Positions 1 to 7,894 are shown, counted from the stretch's first letter. The stretch: DNA of 64,000 nucleotides from Phycisphaerae bacterium (GCA_002717655.1 PBAY01000030.1:1-64000); one strand, 5' to 3'. The notes: a model not told the origin generated them from the sequence alone. A program made the numbers and translations.

Positions 1-286
1 CCGCCAACTGCAGGTGATGCATGCCGACATGTGTGTGTCGCTGCAATCCACAGCGGTCCATCGCATCGCTCAGCGAACGCGTATCCAGATCACCAGCGCC
101 ACGGAACAACAGTTCCTCCAATATGGCCGATACGCCCACTGCATCTGATGGATCACATGATGATCCTGCAGGCACGAGCCACTTCAATGCACATGATGCA
201 ACACCATCGATTTGTTCAACAATCAGGTGCGCGCCGCAGGAAAGTTGGTGTGTGTGGATACTTTTTTTCACTTTTTCTACCTTCAT
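1..286 (-). CDS. M16-family peptidase homologue, N-terminal fragment, catalytic motif degenerate
   Basis: This open frame runs off the left edge, so only about 95 N-terminal residues are visible. Its core, AGSSCDPSDAVGVSAILEE followed by LLFRGAG, matches the M16 (insulinase / processing peptidase) N-terminal block, normally aGSrdEp..GvAHfLEHmlFkGT. The zinc motif HxxEH is replaced: the two His positions are Ala54 and Glu58 and only Glu57 remains. Known bacterial M16B systems pair an active HxxEH subunit with an inactive partner, so this looks like the inactive type. I chose the ATG at 286, which puts the M16 core at the usual distance from the N-terminus. Upstream GTG codons are open in the same frame and no clear Shine-Dalgarno sequence was seen. 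A partner gene would lie outside the window. Confidence 0.7.
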   Translation of the reverse strand, partial: MKVEKVKKSIHTHQLSCGAHLIVEQIDGVASCALKWLVPAGSSCDPSDAVGVSAILEELLFRGAGDLDTRSLSDAMDRCGLQRHTHVGMHHLQLA

Positions 287-698
287 TCGGATGATGCGAT
301 GAAGCAGCACGATACCGATTCGCCACACGTGATGTCCAACACGGAGTCTTGCGCTTCATGCAATGACATGCGACATCTTCAAACGATGCAAATGACATGA
401 AACCGTGTTTTTAATACCGTAAACCACGACAATCTGCATTGTGCAGCACAACACGACGCAACGTCTGTGTGAAGAAAGTTCGAGTCGACACACTATGAAC
501 AATGAACGATGCGGTCACTTCATCATCTGCATCGTCGCGCAGCGCACTCACGATCGCTGATTTATCGGACAATTTTTCTGTAAAGAGCCTTTTGCGTGTT
601 GCCCGATACGGGTACAACCTCTCGGAGAGAGTTCCGCCAGGGGGTATGTGCGCCCCCGCTATTCTCCGACACGCATGCGGACACAGGAGGTCAAACCA
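287..698. other. intergenic region with no convincing gene
   Basis: This 412-base stretch separates the leftward M16 gene from the rightward histone-like gene. Short open frames exist on both strands but none has a recognisable protein pattern. It presumably holds promoters for both flanking genes. A small GC hairpin (GGGGG at 640-644 against CCCCC at 653-657) lies in the leader of the histone-like gene, and a strong ribosome binding site AGGAGG sits at 685-690. Confidence 0.6.
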
Positions 699-875
699 AT
701 GGCCAAGAAACGCGCCAAGAAAAAGGCGACTCGCAAGAAGGCGACTCGCAAGAAGGCAACTCGTAAGAAGGCAACTCGCAAGAAGGCCACTCGTAAGAAG
801 GCCACTCGCAAGAAAGCCACTCGTAAGAAGGCGACTCGTAAGAAGGCCACTCGTAAGAAGGCCCGACGTCGCTGA
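699..875 (+). CDS. lysine/arginine-rich histone-H1-like protein with KKATR repeats
   Basis: The 58-residue protein starts MAKKRAK, continues with nine exact KKATR units and ends KKARRR. It therefore consists almost wholly of Lys, Arg, Ala and Thr. Such sequences resemble the C-terminal tail of eukaryotic histone H1 and bacterial H1-like proteins, which bind DNA through charge. The ATG at 699 is chosen because AGGAGG lies nine bases upstream at 685-690; an upstream GTG in frame lacks such a site. A perfect stem-loop terminator follows about 80 bases downstream, so the gene is probably its own transcription unit. There is no globular domain, so a structural or chromatin-compaction role is inferred from composition only. 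Confidence 0.8.
   Translation: MAKKRAKKKATRKKATRKKATRKKATRKKATRKKATRKKATRKKATRKKATRKKARRR
720..854 (+). repeat. nine tandem 15-bp units encoding KKATR
   Basis: Nine consecutive 15-base units, each reading AAG AAR GCN ACT CGY, encode KKATR. Variation is almost confined to the third base of the Ala and Arg codons, with one AAA for AAG. The peptide is constant while the DNA drifts at silent positions, which suggests selection on the protein rather than a very recent expansion. Confidence 0.9.
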
Positions 876-951
876 GCAAACGCTCTTCAGGACACGAGCT
901 CCAGGACCGTGGAACGCTCAGGAGCAATTGACAGTGTCCATCAGAACATGT

Positions 952-990
952 TCGAAGGCCGGCCTCAGGGTCGGCCTTCGAGCCTTTTTG
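952..990 (+). terminator. rho-independent terminator after the histone-like gene
   Basis: TCGAAGGCCG at 952-961 is the exact reverse complement of CGGCCTTCGA at 972-981. The loop is ten bases and CCTTTTTGG follows. Position and T-run fit a terminator for the KKATR-protein gene. Confidence 0.8.
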
Positions 991-1181
991 GACTCCACGG
1001 CTGGATGTCGAATCCGATCCTTGCTTGCCGATGAAACAATCCTGGCAACACTGGAAACCGGCCCCATAATCTCTGATCACACGTGCAACTCAGAGAAATA
1101 CAACATTTCGACTCGCTGAACGCTTTATCATGATTCAGGAAGGCAATTCGGCCGGCCAATGACTCATCTAAGTAGACGATC

Positions 1182-1448
1182 ATGACACACATCATTGCTG
1201 AACCTTGTATCGGGACAAAGGACACTGCTTGCGTGGATGTCTGCCCTGTTGATTGCATTCATCCCACCAAGGATGAAGGCACCTTCGAGGGGTTCGAGAT
1301 GTTGTATATCGATCCAGAAACCTGCATTGACTGCGGGTTATGTGTTGATGAATGTCCTGTGCAGGCGATCTTCCCAGAAGAAGATCTCCCTGAAGAATGG
1401 CAGAAGTACATTCAGATCAATGCTGACTGGTTTGCCGAAAACGGCTGA
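1182..1448 (+). CDS. fdxA: 7Fe ferredoxin (FdxA type)
   Basis: The 88-residue protein is a low-potential electron carrier of the 7Fe [3Fe-4S][4Fe-4S] type, cytoplasmic. Cysteines 9, 17 and 58 fit the three ligands of the 3Fe cluster, and 21, 48, 51 and 54 fit the 4Fe cluster, the latter in CIDCGLCVDECP. The position corresponding to the non-ligand Cys11 of Azotobacter FdI is Thr here, consistent with a 3Fe site. The acidic C-terminus (FPEEDLPEEW...) and overall length match FdxA proteins. No redox partner gene is adjacent and the Shine-Dalgarno sequence is weak. Family assignment is secure; the physiological partner is unknown. Confidence 0.92.
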   Translation: MTHIIAEPCIGTKDTACVDVCPVDCIHPTKDEGTFEGFEMLYIDPETCIDCGLCVDECPVQAIFPEEDLPEEWQKYIQINADWFAENG

Positions 1449-1461
1449 TTCCACCAGATGA

Positions 1462-1857
1462 TCAAGCTGCTTCTTCAGCTGCATGATCCACGCCGCTGGG
1501 TGCATCACTTCTTTCCGTCCAATCCTCGGCCTTGCTGCCAAGACGAAGTTCACTGGTTTGCGTCTTTCGATATCCAAGTCTGCGGACAACTTCCAGAACA
1601 TCCGTCCAGGTTGGAAAGGTCTTGCCGTTGACTCGTTTGAAAGCCTCGATGGCCTGAACAAACAGAAACTGCTCATTCGTCATCTCACCTTCCTCGGCTG
1701 AGCGAAGAAAATCGCTCCGTCGTCGGCCTGGCCCACGCCTTCGTTCCAGATTCGTATCTGCGGAGTGAGTCGCTCGATCCCGGCGGTCGATACCGCTTCG
1801 CCTGTCGACAACCTCAGAGGAGCAGAATTGGTCCATGTTCTCGCGTGAGTCTGTCAT
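1462..1857 (-). CDS. hypothetical protein with DRRSGIDRR motif
   Basis: A 131-residue soluble protein of unknown function. The N-terminal part carries the Arg-rich motif DRRSGIDRRDR and a second run RRRGPGRRRS. The C-terminal part (NEQFLFVQAIEAFKRVNGK, then TWTDVLEVVRRLGYRK) looks like a small helical domain. I placed the start at 1857 because AGG/GGAAAGG-like bases precede that ATG; the frame is open back to 1986, but those extra residues do not look conserved. It converges with the ferredoxin gene with 13 bases between stops. DRR-type motifs occur in several uncharacterised bacterial families, so no function is proposed. Confidence 0.65.
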   Translation of the reverse strand: MTDSRENMDQFCSSEVVDRRSGIDRRDRATHSADTNLERRRGPGRRRSDFLRSAEEGEMTNEQFLFVQAIEAFKRVNGKTFPTWTDVLEVVRRLGYRKTQTSELRLGSKAEDWTERSDAPSGVDHAAEEAA

Positions 1858-2028
1858 CCTGTACTGCCTTTCCATACTTTGGGGTAGGGGCAAAGTGATC
1901 CATATGGCTGCAATGCCCGCTACGATGCACTTCGGCTTGAGGTTTCTGCTTCTCCAGCCATATCTCCAGCATCGATCATCACCCATCGATGAACCGCTCC
2001 AGAAGCCCGTATAGTTGATACAACCGGC

Positions 2029-2481
2029 ATGACCCCATCCACGACTCCAAAGGCTGAAGCGGCTCCGAGATCATGCAAACCTGCTGCTGCGCTTATGGCA
2101 TGGATCTTTCCGGGTATGGGACACCTCTATCTCGGCCAGCGAAGACGCGGTTGGCTCATCATGTTCGGCATCCTGTTCCTCTTCATGAGTGGGCTCCTGG
2201 TCGGAGGTCTGGATGCGATTGATCTCAAAAATGACCGGCTGTGGTTCATCGCACAAGCCTTCAACGGGCCTATTGCATTCGTGGCAGACTTTCTGAATCA
2301 AGCGCTAGTGCAGAATCGACCAGAAGAAGAACGGCTGCATTTGATTGGTCTGGGACATGTCAATGCCATTGCGACGCTCTTCATCGCACTGGGCGGACTC
2401 ATCAATCTGGCTGTCATTCTGGATGCCCTGTATCCCATCAATCGATCTGACCATCCAAATCGGCGGAGCAATGACGCATGA
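2029..2481 (+). CDS. small multi-pass membrane protein (TM2/DUF6677-like)
   Basis: The 150-residue protein has hydrophobic segments at about residues 18-35, 43-65, 73-90 and 111-132. The block AWIFPGMGHLYLGQRRRG, with the pattern PG.GHLYLGQ...G, resembles the start of TM2-type and related planctomycete membrane proteins. I tentatively associate it with DUF6677 from memory. The stop overlaps the start of the next gene (ATGA at 2478-2481), so the two are translationally coupled. Function is unknown; a role with its small membrane neighbour is inferred only from the coupling. Confidence 0.75.
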   Translation: MTPSTTPKAEAAPRSCKPAAALMAWIFPGMGHLYLGQRRRGWLIMFGILFLFMSGLLVGGLDAIDLKNDRLWFIAQAFNGPIAFVADFLNQALVQNRPEEERLHLIGLGHVNAIATLFIALGGLINLAVILDALYPINRSDHPNRRSNDA

Positions 2482-2723
2482 ACTGGCTGGCATGGATCCC
2501 ATTTCTGGAACCCATCAACTGGTTTCATCGCTGGTGGTATCTCCTCCTGATTCCGTTGTCCTTCGGAATCTCGGTGGCCTACAAGGCGATCCGTGTACAC
2601 AGCCTCAAGGGGTATTGGTGGCAGGTTGGTCTCATGACCACTCAGATCGTGTTGGGGGTACTGGGATTGGGAATTCTTGTTGCACTTTTTGTCCAATTTG
2701 GAATTCCTGCGCTCTCAAACTAG
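2478..2723 (+). CDS. small hydrophobic membrane protein
   Basis: The 81-residue protein starts in a four-base overlap with the preceding gene. It has two predicted membrane segments, at about residues 20-38 and 52-76, joined by a short basic loop (YKAIRVHSLKGYW). Trp-rich N-terminal residues suggest an interfacial helix. No family was recognised. Coupling to the upstream TM2-like protein suggests that they act together in the inner membrane. Confidence 0.7.
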   Translation: MNWLAWIPFLEPINWFHRWWYLLLIPLSFGISVAYKAIRVHSLKGYWWQVGLMTTQIVLGVLGLGILVALFVQFGIPALSN

Positions 2724-2802
2724 ATCTTTGAGGCACCATGAAGATGTAATTGCCTTGAACCATGGCGTTTAACCCGCCAGCAGGCAATTTTCTTCGGCAT
2801 TG

Positions 2803-2910
2803 GTGAAATTTGATCTGGTTGCCGATGAGTATGAGTTGGGGACTGCCATGGATGGCACGCTGCCCCAGTTTTTGGAAGAGAGAACCTTGCCAGGGATGGT
2901 GTACGCATGA
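2803..2910 (+). CDS. possible small upstream ORF coupled to the sigma-factor gene
   Basis: From GTG 2803 a 35-codon frame reads through LVADEYELGTAMDG and ends in TGA at 2908-2910, overlapping the ATG of the sigma-factor gene. An internal ATG at 2848 would give a shorter peptide. The composition is protein-like but there is no known family and no strong ribosome binding site. It may be a coupled leader peptide or chance. Confidence 0.25.
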   Translation: MKFDLVADEYELGTAMDGTLPQFLEERTLPGMVYA

Positions 2911-3827
2911 AAACGGTTACGACTCGAGGGACACGACACCACAGGGTGTCTGGTTCCGATCGCCTTCAGCCAACGGCTTCGACCGATAATTCCAGTCGAC
3001 ATGGACGCGGGATTGATTCTTCACCACGATCGCGAAGATCCGAGCCTGAAGTCATTACGGAGACCTGGAAGCAATACAAATCCGAACCAACGCCTCAGTT
3101 GCGAGATCAACTCGTCAACTACTACATGGACAGGCATGTACGACTGATCGCGGAACGCTTCAGATCGACCCTGCCGCCATCTGTGGATGTTGACGACCTC
3201 ACACAACAAGGCTTTCTTGGGCTGCTGAGATCCATCGATCGCTTCCAGCTGGATCGTGGAACCCGATTTGAAACATTCAGTTCACTCCGAATCATCGGAG
3301 CCATGAGGGATTGGCTCCGAGAACAGGATCACATACCCCGGCAGGTCAGGCAGCGTGCCAGGGTTATTGGTGCAGCGGTTGAGCGGTTTCAGGTCATGTT
3401 CGGAAGGGCTCCTGATGCCATGGAACTTCTGGAAGTCGTTGATCTACCCATTGAAGATGCACTGATCACCCTTTCTGCCGCAAGACCGCCAGCAATGGTG
3501 ACGTTCAGTACTGTTACGTCCACGGCGGATCCAGAGGCTCAGGAGATGTCGGAGCTGGCAGGGCTGGCGAATGACAATCCCAGCTCCAGCCCCCTGCATG
3601 ATCTCACTCGAGACGATCTGCGGCGATGGGTGACTCGTGAACTGGATACACGTGACCAGCTCATTGTGGTGCTGTATTACTACGAGGACATGACCATGAG
3701 GGAAATCGGTCTGGCCCTTGGTTGCTCGGAGTCCAGAGTCTCACAACGTCTACATTCGATTCTGATGAGATTGCGAGCTAGATTTGCCTGTCCACATGCA
3801 GCCGCTCAGCTGGACACCATGGAGTAA
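2907..3827 (+). CDS. RNA polymerase sigma factor, FliA/WhiG type
   Basis: A 306-residue group-3 sigma-70 family protein. Region 2 is clear: PPSVDVDDLTQQGFLGLL, then the core-binding and -10 recognition segment FQLDRGTRFETFSSLRI and IRGAM-like IIGAMRDWLREQDH, typical of FliA, WhiG and SigB-like factors. Region 3 follows (PRQVRQRARVIGAAVERF), and region 4 ends in an HTH (DMTMREIGLALGCSESRVSQ). The N-terminal 45 residues are Ser/Arg-rich and disordered. In other bacteria such sigmas drive flagellar or developmental genes; no flagellar gene is in this window, so its regulon is unknown. A possible small ORF overlaps its start codon. Confidence 0.9.
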   Translation: MKTVTTRGTRHHRVSGSDRLQPTASTDNSSRHGRGIDSSPRSRRSEPEVITETWKQYKSEPTPQLRDQLVNYYMDRHVRLIAERFRSTLPPSVDVDDLTQQGFLGLLRSIDRFQLDRGTRFETFSSLRIIGAMRDWLREQDHIPRQVRQRARVIGAAVERFQVMFGRAPDAMELLEVVDLPIEDALITLSAARPPAMVTFSTVTSTADPEAQEMSELAGLANDNPSSSPLHDLTRDDLRRWVTRELDTRDQLIVVLYYYEDMTMREIGLALGCSESRVSQRLHSILMRLRARFACPHAAAQLDTME

Positions 3828-3863
3828 CTCAAGTCAGAGGCGAGGTCAGTTACACTTGGAGCA

Positions 3864-4151
3864 ATGACCGCCCTCAAGCGAGCCATACTGCTCCTGATTC
3901 TCCTCATAGCTGCCATTGGTCTTAATCTGGCCTTGACGCAGTGGGGCGTTGACGTCAATGGGGCGGCAATCCTGACCATCTGGCTTGAACCCAGTCTGGC
4001 GACCCCTCTTGGCGAAACAAGTCGAATGGGGCTCTTTGCAGCTCCATTCGTGGCGGATTCACCCTGGATCAGTCTGGTAGCAGGGCTGCTGGTGCCATTG
4101 ATGCTGATTGGCACCATGGTCTACCTTCTGGCACGGTCTGCAGATGCCTGA
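3864..4151 (+). CDS. small two-pass membrane protein
   Basis: The 95-residue protein has an N-terminal hydrophobic segment (residues 7-27, rich in Leu and Ile) and a second near the C-terminus (residues 70-90). Between them is an exported loop of about 40 residues. No family was recognised. It lies 36 bases after the sigma-factor gene on the same strand and could be co-transcribed with it. Confidence 0.65.
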   Translation: MTALKRAILLLILLIAAIGLNLALTQWGVDVNGAAILTIWLEPSLATPLGETSRMGLFAAPFVADSPWISLVAGLLVPLMLIGTMVYLLARSADA

Positions 4152-4161
4152 GAACACCAGA

Positions 4162-4195
4162 ACCCCTTTCAGGCCTTGATGCCTGTTGCCGGGGT
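4162..4195 (+). terminator. compound hairpin, possible terminator
   Basis: ACCCC (4162-4166) pairs with GGGGT (4191-4195). Inside it CAGGC (4170-4174) pairs with GCCTG (4181-4185). There is no T-run, so this could be an RNA structure or a weak terminator just after the membrane-protein gene. Confidence 0.35.
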
Positions 4196-4287
4196 CTGCT
4201 GGAACGGATAACCTTTCAGATTAACCAAGAGGTGGCAAGGCCTTCTGTGGACCCCACAGTTCAGCCAGCAGCCACAGGAGCCTGTTC

Positions 4288-5154
4288 ATGTCCAAGATGT
4301 TCTACACCCTTGAGGAAGTCTGCCAGAAGCTCGGAAAGACTCCTGATGAAATCACAGAGATGATTGCTACCAAGCAACTCGATGAAATACGGGATGGAGA
4401 AAATCTCGTCTTCAAAGCGAGTGTCATCGACATGATCTCTGAACCAGAAGACTCCAATGCAGTTGATCTTGAACTGGACCTTGGTGCTTCAAGCCTTGGC
4501 GAAGCATCTGACGGCGGAATGATGGGGCTCAGTGGTTCAGCTACTGGCATGTCACATGATTCGCCTTCTGCACCAATCTCACCCACCAGCGACAGTGGCA
4601 TGGCCTTTGATCTCAGTGGATCAGCAAGCGGTATTTCAGCCTTTGGTGGGGGCAGTGAAGATGCCGGCGAAACACAGCTGGGCGAGGAATTCGATGATGA
4701 CCTCACCCTTGAATCCGTAGGCTCCGGCAGTGGTCTACTGGATCTGACTCGAGATTCAGATGACACCTCTCTGGGTGCAGAGCTGATGGAAGAGGCCGTC
4801 TTCGGAGATGATGAATTCGAGCTTCCACCGAATTCCTCTGGTTTGTTTGAAAGCCCCGCCGAAGCTGCTGATGCTCCAGCCGCTGCGGCTGCACCAGTTG
4901 CAGGCGGTGCTCCGGTCATGATGATGGAAGAGGCTTATGACGGCGGCTCCTCCGGCTTGGGCGTAGGACTGCTGATTGGTGCGACGATCGCCATGATTAG
5001 CTTGCTGGTGATTCTTGCCTCTGAATTCCAGGGCGCATCATCCGTGCTGACACAGGCCATCGCTGGAAACCTCTGGATCTGGACTGGTGGGTTGCTCGCT
5101 GGAGCCATCATTGCCGGTGGCATCGGGCTCTTCATCGGCCGAGCCTCTGAATAG
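4288..5154 (+). CDS. membrane-anchored HTH (excisionase/MerR-like) protein
   Basis: A 288-residue three-part protein. Residues 4-50 form a MerR/excisionase-like HTH (FYTLEEVCQKLGKTPDEI, then VFKASVIDMI). Residues 50-215 are an acidic Ser/Gly/Asp-rich linker with repeated LDLGASS- and LSGSA-like pieces. Residues 225-285 hold two membrane helices. SD AGGAG at 4276-4280 supports the ATG. The fusion suggests a membrane-tethered DNA-binding or localisation protein of a kind common in planctomycetes; it may bind DNA or may use the HTH fold as a protein adaptor. Its TAG stop is in the same frame as the downstream psd sequence, with no canonical start between them. Confidence 0.8.
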   Translation: MSKMFYTLEEVCQKLGKTPDEITEMIATKQLDEIRDGENLVFKASVIDMISEPEDSNAVDLELDLGASSLGEASDGGMMGLSGSATGMSHDSPSAPISPTSDSGMAFDLSGSASGISAFGGGSEDAGETQLGEEFDDDLTLESVGSGSGLLDLTRDSDDTSLGAELMEEAVFGDDEFELPPNSSGLFESPAEAADAPAAAAAPVAGGAPVMMMEEAYDGGSSGLGVGLLIGATIAMISLLVILASEFQGASSVLTQAIAGNLWIWTGGLLAGAIIAGGIGLFIGRASE

Positions 5155-5178
5155 CCCCACCCACTCGGGATCTTCGCC

Positions 5179-5868
5179 ATCGAACTCACAGGTCACGGCA
5201 TACGCGAATGGGGAACCGCAACAGGCATTGTTGCTGCTGCGGTTGGTATCACGCTGTTCATTGACCCACCTCTGGTCGTCAAACTGTCGATCCTGATTCC
5301 CCTTGGCATCCTCCTGCTGGCGGTCTACGCCTTCTTCCGAAGTCCCTCACGGAGTCTTCCGAAGGATTGGACTGAAGACCAGATGATCAGCCCTGCTGAT
5401 GGAGTCATCTCCAGTATTGAAAGTCATGAACGTCATCCTGATCTCGATGCACCTGGCATCGTGATCCGTATCTTCCTCAGCGTGCTGGATGTTCATGTCA
5501 ATCGATGGCCCTGCCATGGCGAGGTCACACTCAACAGACATGTGCCTGGGAAACATCACGATGCCCGTTCGGATCGATGCCACATGGAAAACGAGCACAA
5601 TCTGGTCATGCTCAGACGATCTGATCAGAAGATGGTCGGCGTCCGACAGATCGCTGGTCTGATTGCTCGACGAATCGTGTGCCCGGTCAGTATTGCCGAC
5701 CAGGCAGAGGCCGGGCAGATCTACGGCATGATCAAATTCGGATCCAGCACCGAACTGATTCTTCCGGATCCGGAGCTGGTCGGTGTTCAGGTCGAAGTCG
5801 GACAGCGGGTCCGAGGTGGCGAAACCGTACTGGCCACACTTCCAATGAATGAGAAGACCGCTGGCTGA
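5179..5868 (+). CDS. psd: phosphatidylserine decarboxylase proenzyme; no canonical start codon
   Basis: The enzyme makes phosphatidylethanolamine in the inner membrane and self-cleaves to form a pyruvoyl group. Visible features are two N-terminal membrane helices, the motif YAFFRSPSR, SPADG, the pair DVHVNRWPCHG and NRHVPGKHHDAR, and the processing site FGSS at about residue 190. Homology clearly begins at ELTGHGIREWG, upstream of the first in-frame ATG (5383), which would remove both membrane helices. Between the upstream TAG (5152-5154) and 5383 there is no in-frame ATG, GTG or TTG. I put the start at ATC 5179 as the best non-canonical candidate; ATC 5170 is another. A conventional caller would give 5383-5868. 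Confidence 0.85.
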   Translation: MELTGHGIREWGTATGIVAAAVGITLFIDPPLVVKLSILIPLGILLLAVYAFFRSPSRSLPKDWTEDQMISPADGVISSIESHERHPDLDAPGIVIRIFLSVLDVHVNRWPCHGEVTLNRHVPGKHHDARSDRCHMENEHNLVMLRRSDQKMVGVRQIAGLIARRIVCPVSIADQAEAGQIYGMIKFGSSTELILPDPELVGVQVEVGQRVRGGETVLATLPMNEKTAG

Positions 5869-5885
5869 TTGCCAGACAGCTGGAC

Positions 5886-6152
5886 TCAAACTTTGAGATC
5901 AACCTTTCGAACCCCCAGCGGTCGACCATCAGGCTGACGTCGCTGGTTCTCCTGCCGAGATTGCTCTGAACGATTGTCAGGCAACTCCTGAATCGCTTCT
6001 GAGAGTTCAACGCCATCGACCCTAAGCTGTTCCTGAGGCGTTCCGGAGTCATCCTGAGTGGCCTGCTGGCGATTCCTGATGCGGCTGGCAACCTGCTGAG
6101 CTTGAGAAGCCAGAACAGCCGACGCCTGAATGAAGCCTGTCATCAAACCCAT
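5886..6152 (-). CDS. hypothetical small hydrophilic protein
   Basis: The 88-residue protein starts with a mildly hydrophobic helix (TGFIQASAVLASQAQQVA). A Gln/Arg/Glu-rich stretch with coiled-coil character follows (DGVELSEAIQELPDNRSE). No family was recognised and no clear ribosome binding site is present. It lies 38 bases downstream of metG on the same strand and could be the last gene of that transcript. The reading frame is the best on either strand here, but it could still be spurious. Confidence 0.5.
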   Translation of the reverse strand: MGLMTGFIQASAVLASQAQQVASRIRNRQQATQDDSGTPQEQLRVDGVELSEAIQELPDNRSEQSRQENQRRQPDGRPLGVRKVDLKV

Positions 6153-6190
6153 GTTGTTCTATCGGCGTGATCGCAGGTCCAGCGAGATTT

Positions 6191-7771
6191 CTAGGAAACG
6201 TCGACTCTGGGGAACAACGCCACCTTGTCAATGGCTGTTCCCGCTTCCAGGCGGCCCCAGTGACATTCCGTACGAAGGTCACCGGTCGCCTCACCCAGAT
6301 GCCAGGCATCACGGAGTTCCTGAATTTTCTGGGGCATGGTCGCCTCAAGAAGACAGGCTGCGATCCGAATCGCCTCAGCACATCGATACAGAATATTGCC
6401 GACTGTTGCCGATGCTGCGGGGTCCTTCGCAAGCTTGAAAGGCTCGGTGTCATTGATGAAGGCGTCCACACGTCGCACGATCGCCATCGCGGCGTTGATT
6501 GATCCAGCAAGATCGAACTGATCCATGGCGGCCATGGAAGTCTCTACCTGACTGGTTGTGAACTCAACCCATTCAACGCCACCGCCTGCACACTCACCTG
6601 TATCAGTGGGACAAAGGCCATCGCAGTACTTGCCGATCATGGCGGACGTCCGGCTGGCACAGTTGCCCAGCGTATTCACCAGATCGGTCGTATAGGTCTC
6701 ATGGAACTGGCTTTTGGAGAAGTCGGAATCCGTAGCGCCAAGAGGTCCTTGAGTAGACAGGAAGTAACGCAAGGCATCACTGCCATAGGTATCGGTGTAG
6801 TTCTGCAACTGCTCAAGATCAATGAAGTTCCCTAGTGACTTGGACATCTTCTGGCCTTCGCTGATCCAGAAGGAGTGTGCATAGATGCATGATGGCAAGG
6901 GAAGTTCCAGTGCCATCAGAATGGCAGGCCAGATGACCGCATGAAACCAGAGAATTTCCTTACCGAGAACCTGAATACTGGCTGGCCAGTATTCCTGACG
7001 TTCGGCATACCAGTCAGAATCCTTGTCTGCCAAACCAAGTGCCGTGATGTAATTCAGCAGCGCATCAATCCAGACATAGATCACATGTTCTGGTGCATCA
7101 GGAACGCCAATGCCCCATTTGAAGTTGGTTCGGCTGATCGGGACATCCATCAGTCCCTCTCGCAGTCTTCCGAGAACCTCATTCCGTCTGGCATCAGGTC
7201 GCACCAGATCCGGATTCTGATCAAACATCGACTTAAGTCGATCCTCGTAGGCGCTCAGCTTGAAGTAGTAGTTCTCCTCCGTTGCACGCTCAAGCGGCTT
7301 GCCGGAGATGGGGGAGCGATACTCGACCTCCCGAGCCTTGTTTTCGGTGTAGTACTCTTCCTGGCCTGCGTCATACCAACCCTCGAAGGTGCCCAGATAG
7401 ACATCGCCGGAATCCATCAGGCGTTTGACGACGGACTGCACCTGCTGTTCATGTCGAGGATCAGTGGTCCGGATGAATTCATCATTCGTGAGATTGAACA
7501 TGCCCATGATTCGGCGGAACTCGGCTGAGTTCTCGTCGGCCAGCGCCTGCGGTGTTACGCCACGGGCTTCAGCAGATTGTTCGACCTTCTGGCCATGTTC
7601 ATCCGTACCGGTCAGGAAGAACACGTCATGGCCTGCCAGACGTTGGAAGCGGGCCCAGACATCACAGATCGTCGTGGTGTACACATGGCCGATGTGTGGA
7701 CGATCGTTGACGTAGTAAATGGGGGTCGTGATGTATCGCTTTGAGGTAGTCACGGGGGCGAATGGTAACAA
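6191..7771 (-). CDS. metG: methionyl-tRNA synthetase
   Basis: A 526-residue class I aminoacyl-tRNA synthetase charging tRNA-Met. The HIGH motif is at residues 26-29 (VNDRPHIGHVYTTT), KMSKS is in GQKMSKSLGN, and the anticodon-binding helical domain follows. The insertion where zinc-binding members have CxxC reads GWYDAGQEEYYTE, so this looks like the form without the zinc knuckle. There is no C-terminal tRNA-binding extension. I chose TTG 7771 because GGAG precedes it by seven bases; GTG 7753 is an alternative, and the frame is open far upstream without homology. Confidence 0.95.
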   Translation of the reverse strand: MLPFAPVTTSKRYITTPIYYVNDRPHIGHVYTTTICDVWARFQRLAGHDVFFLTGTDEHGQKVEQSAEARGVTPQALADENSAEFRRIMGMFNLTNDEFIRTTDPRHEQQVQSVVKRLMDSGDVYLGTFEGWYDAGQEEYYTENKAREVEYRSPISGKPLERATEENYYFKLSAYEDRLKSMFDQNPDLVRPDARRNEVLGRLREGLMDVPISRTNFKWGIGVPDAPEHVIYVWIDALLNYITALGLADKDSDWYAERQEYWPASIQVLGKEILWFHAVIWPAILMALELPLPSCIYAHSFWISEGQKMSKSLGNFIDLEQLQNYTDTYGSDALRYFLSTQGPLGATDSDFSKSQFHETYTTDLVNTLGNCASRTSAMIGKYCDGLCPTDTGECAGGGVEWVEFTTSQVETSMAAMDQFDLAGSINAAMAIVRRVDAFINDTEPFKLAKDPAASATVGNILYRCAEAIRIAACLLEATMPQKIQELRDAWHLGEATGDLRTECHWGRLEAGTAIDKVALFPRVDVS

Positions 7772-7894
7772 GGAGGCTCTCCAATAAGCCTCGAAACCTC
7801 GATTCTCCTCAGTAAACGTGCTTCTGGACCCGATGAGAGGGATAGTATTAAGGCATTGAGCCGATCTGACTTGGCGGCAAATGGAGGTCTTGAC

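Noticed and set aside
659-850. Antisense open frame made of AFLRV repeats opposite the KKATR gene
   Set aside because: It is the mirror of the tandem repeat and has no start context or homology.
720-854. Tandem 15-bp units considered as a CRISPR or VNTR
   Set aside because: There are no spacers, and the units are an exact coding repeat with silent variation.
502-1119. 205-codon plus-strand frame covering the KKATR gene
   Set aside because: Its Arg/Leu repeats come from reading the 15-bp units in another frame; the AGGAGG site and codon pattern fit the 699-875 frame.
4302-4919. 205-codon minus-strand frame rich in Ser and Pro
   Set aside because: It is antisense to the HTH-membrane gene, which has a clear SD and domain structure.
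5899-6091. Additional minus-strand frame (5732-6091) after psd
   Set aside because: It overlaps the psd 3' end and the better-supported 5886-6152 frame, with no family pattern.
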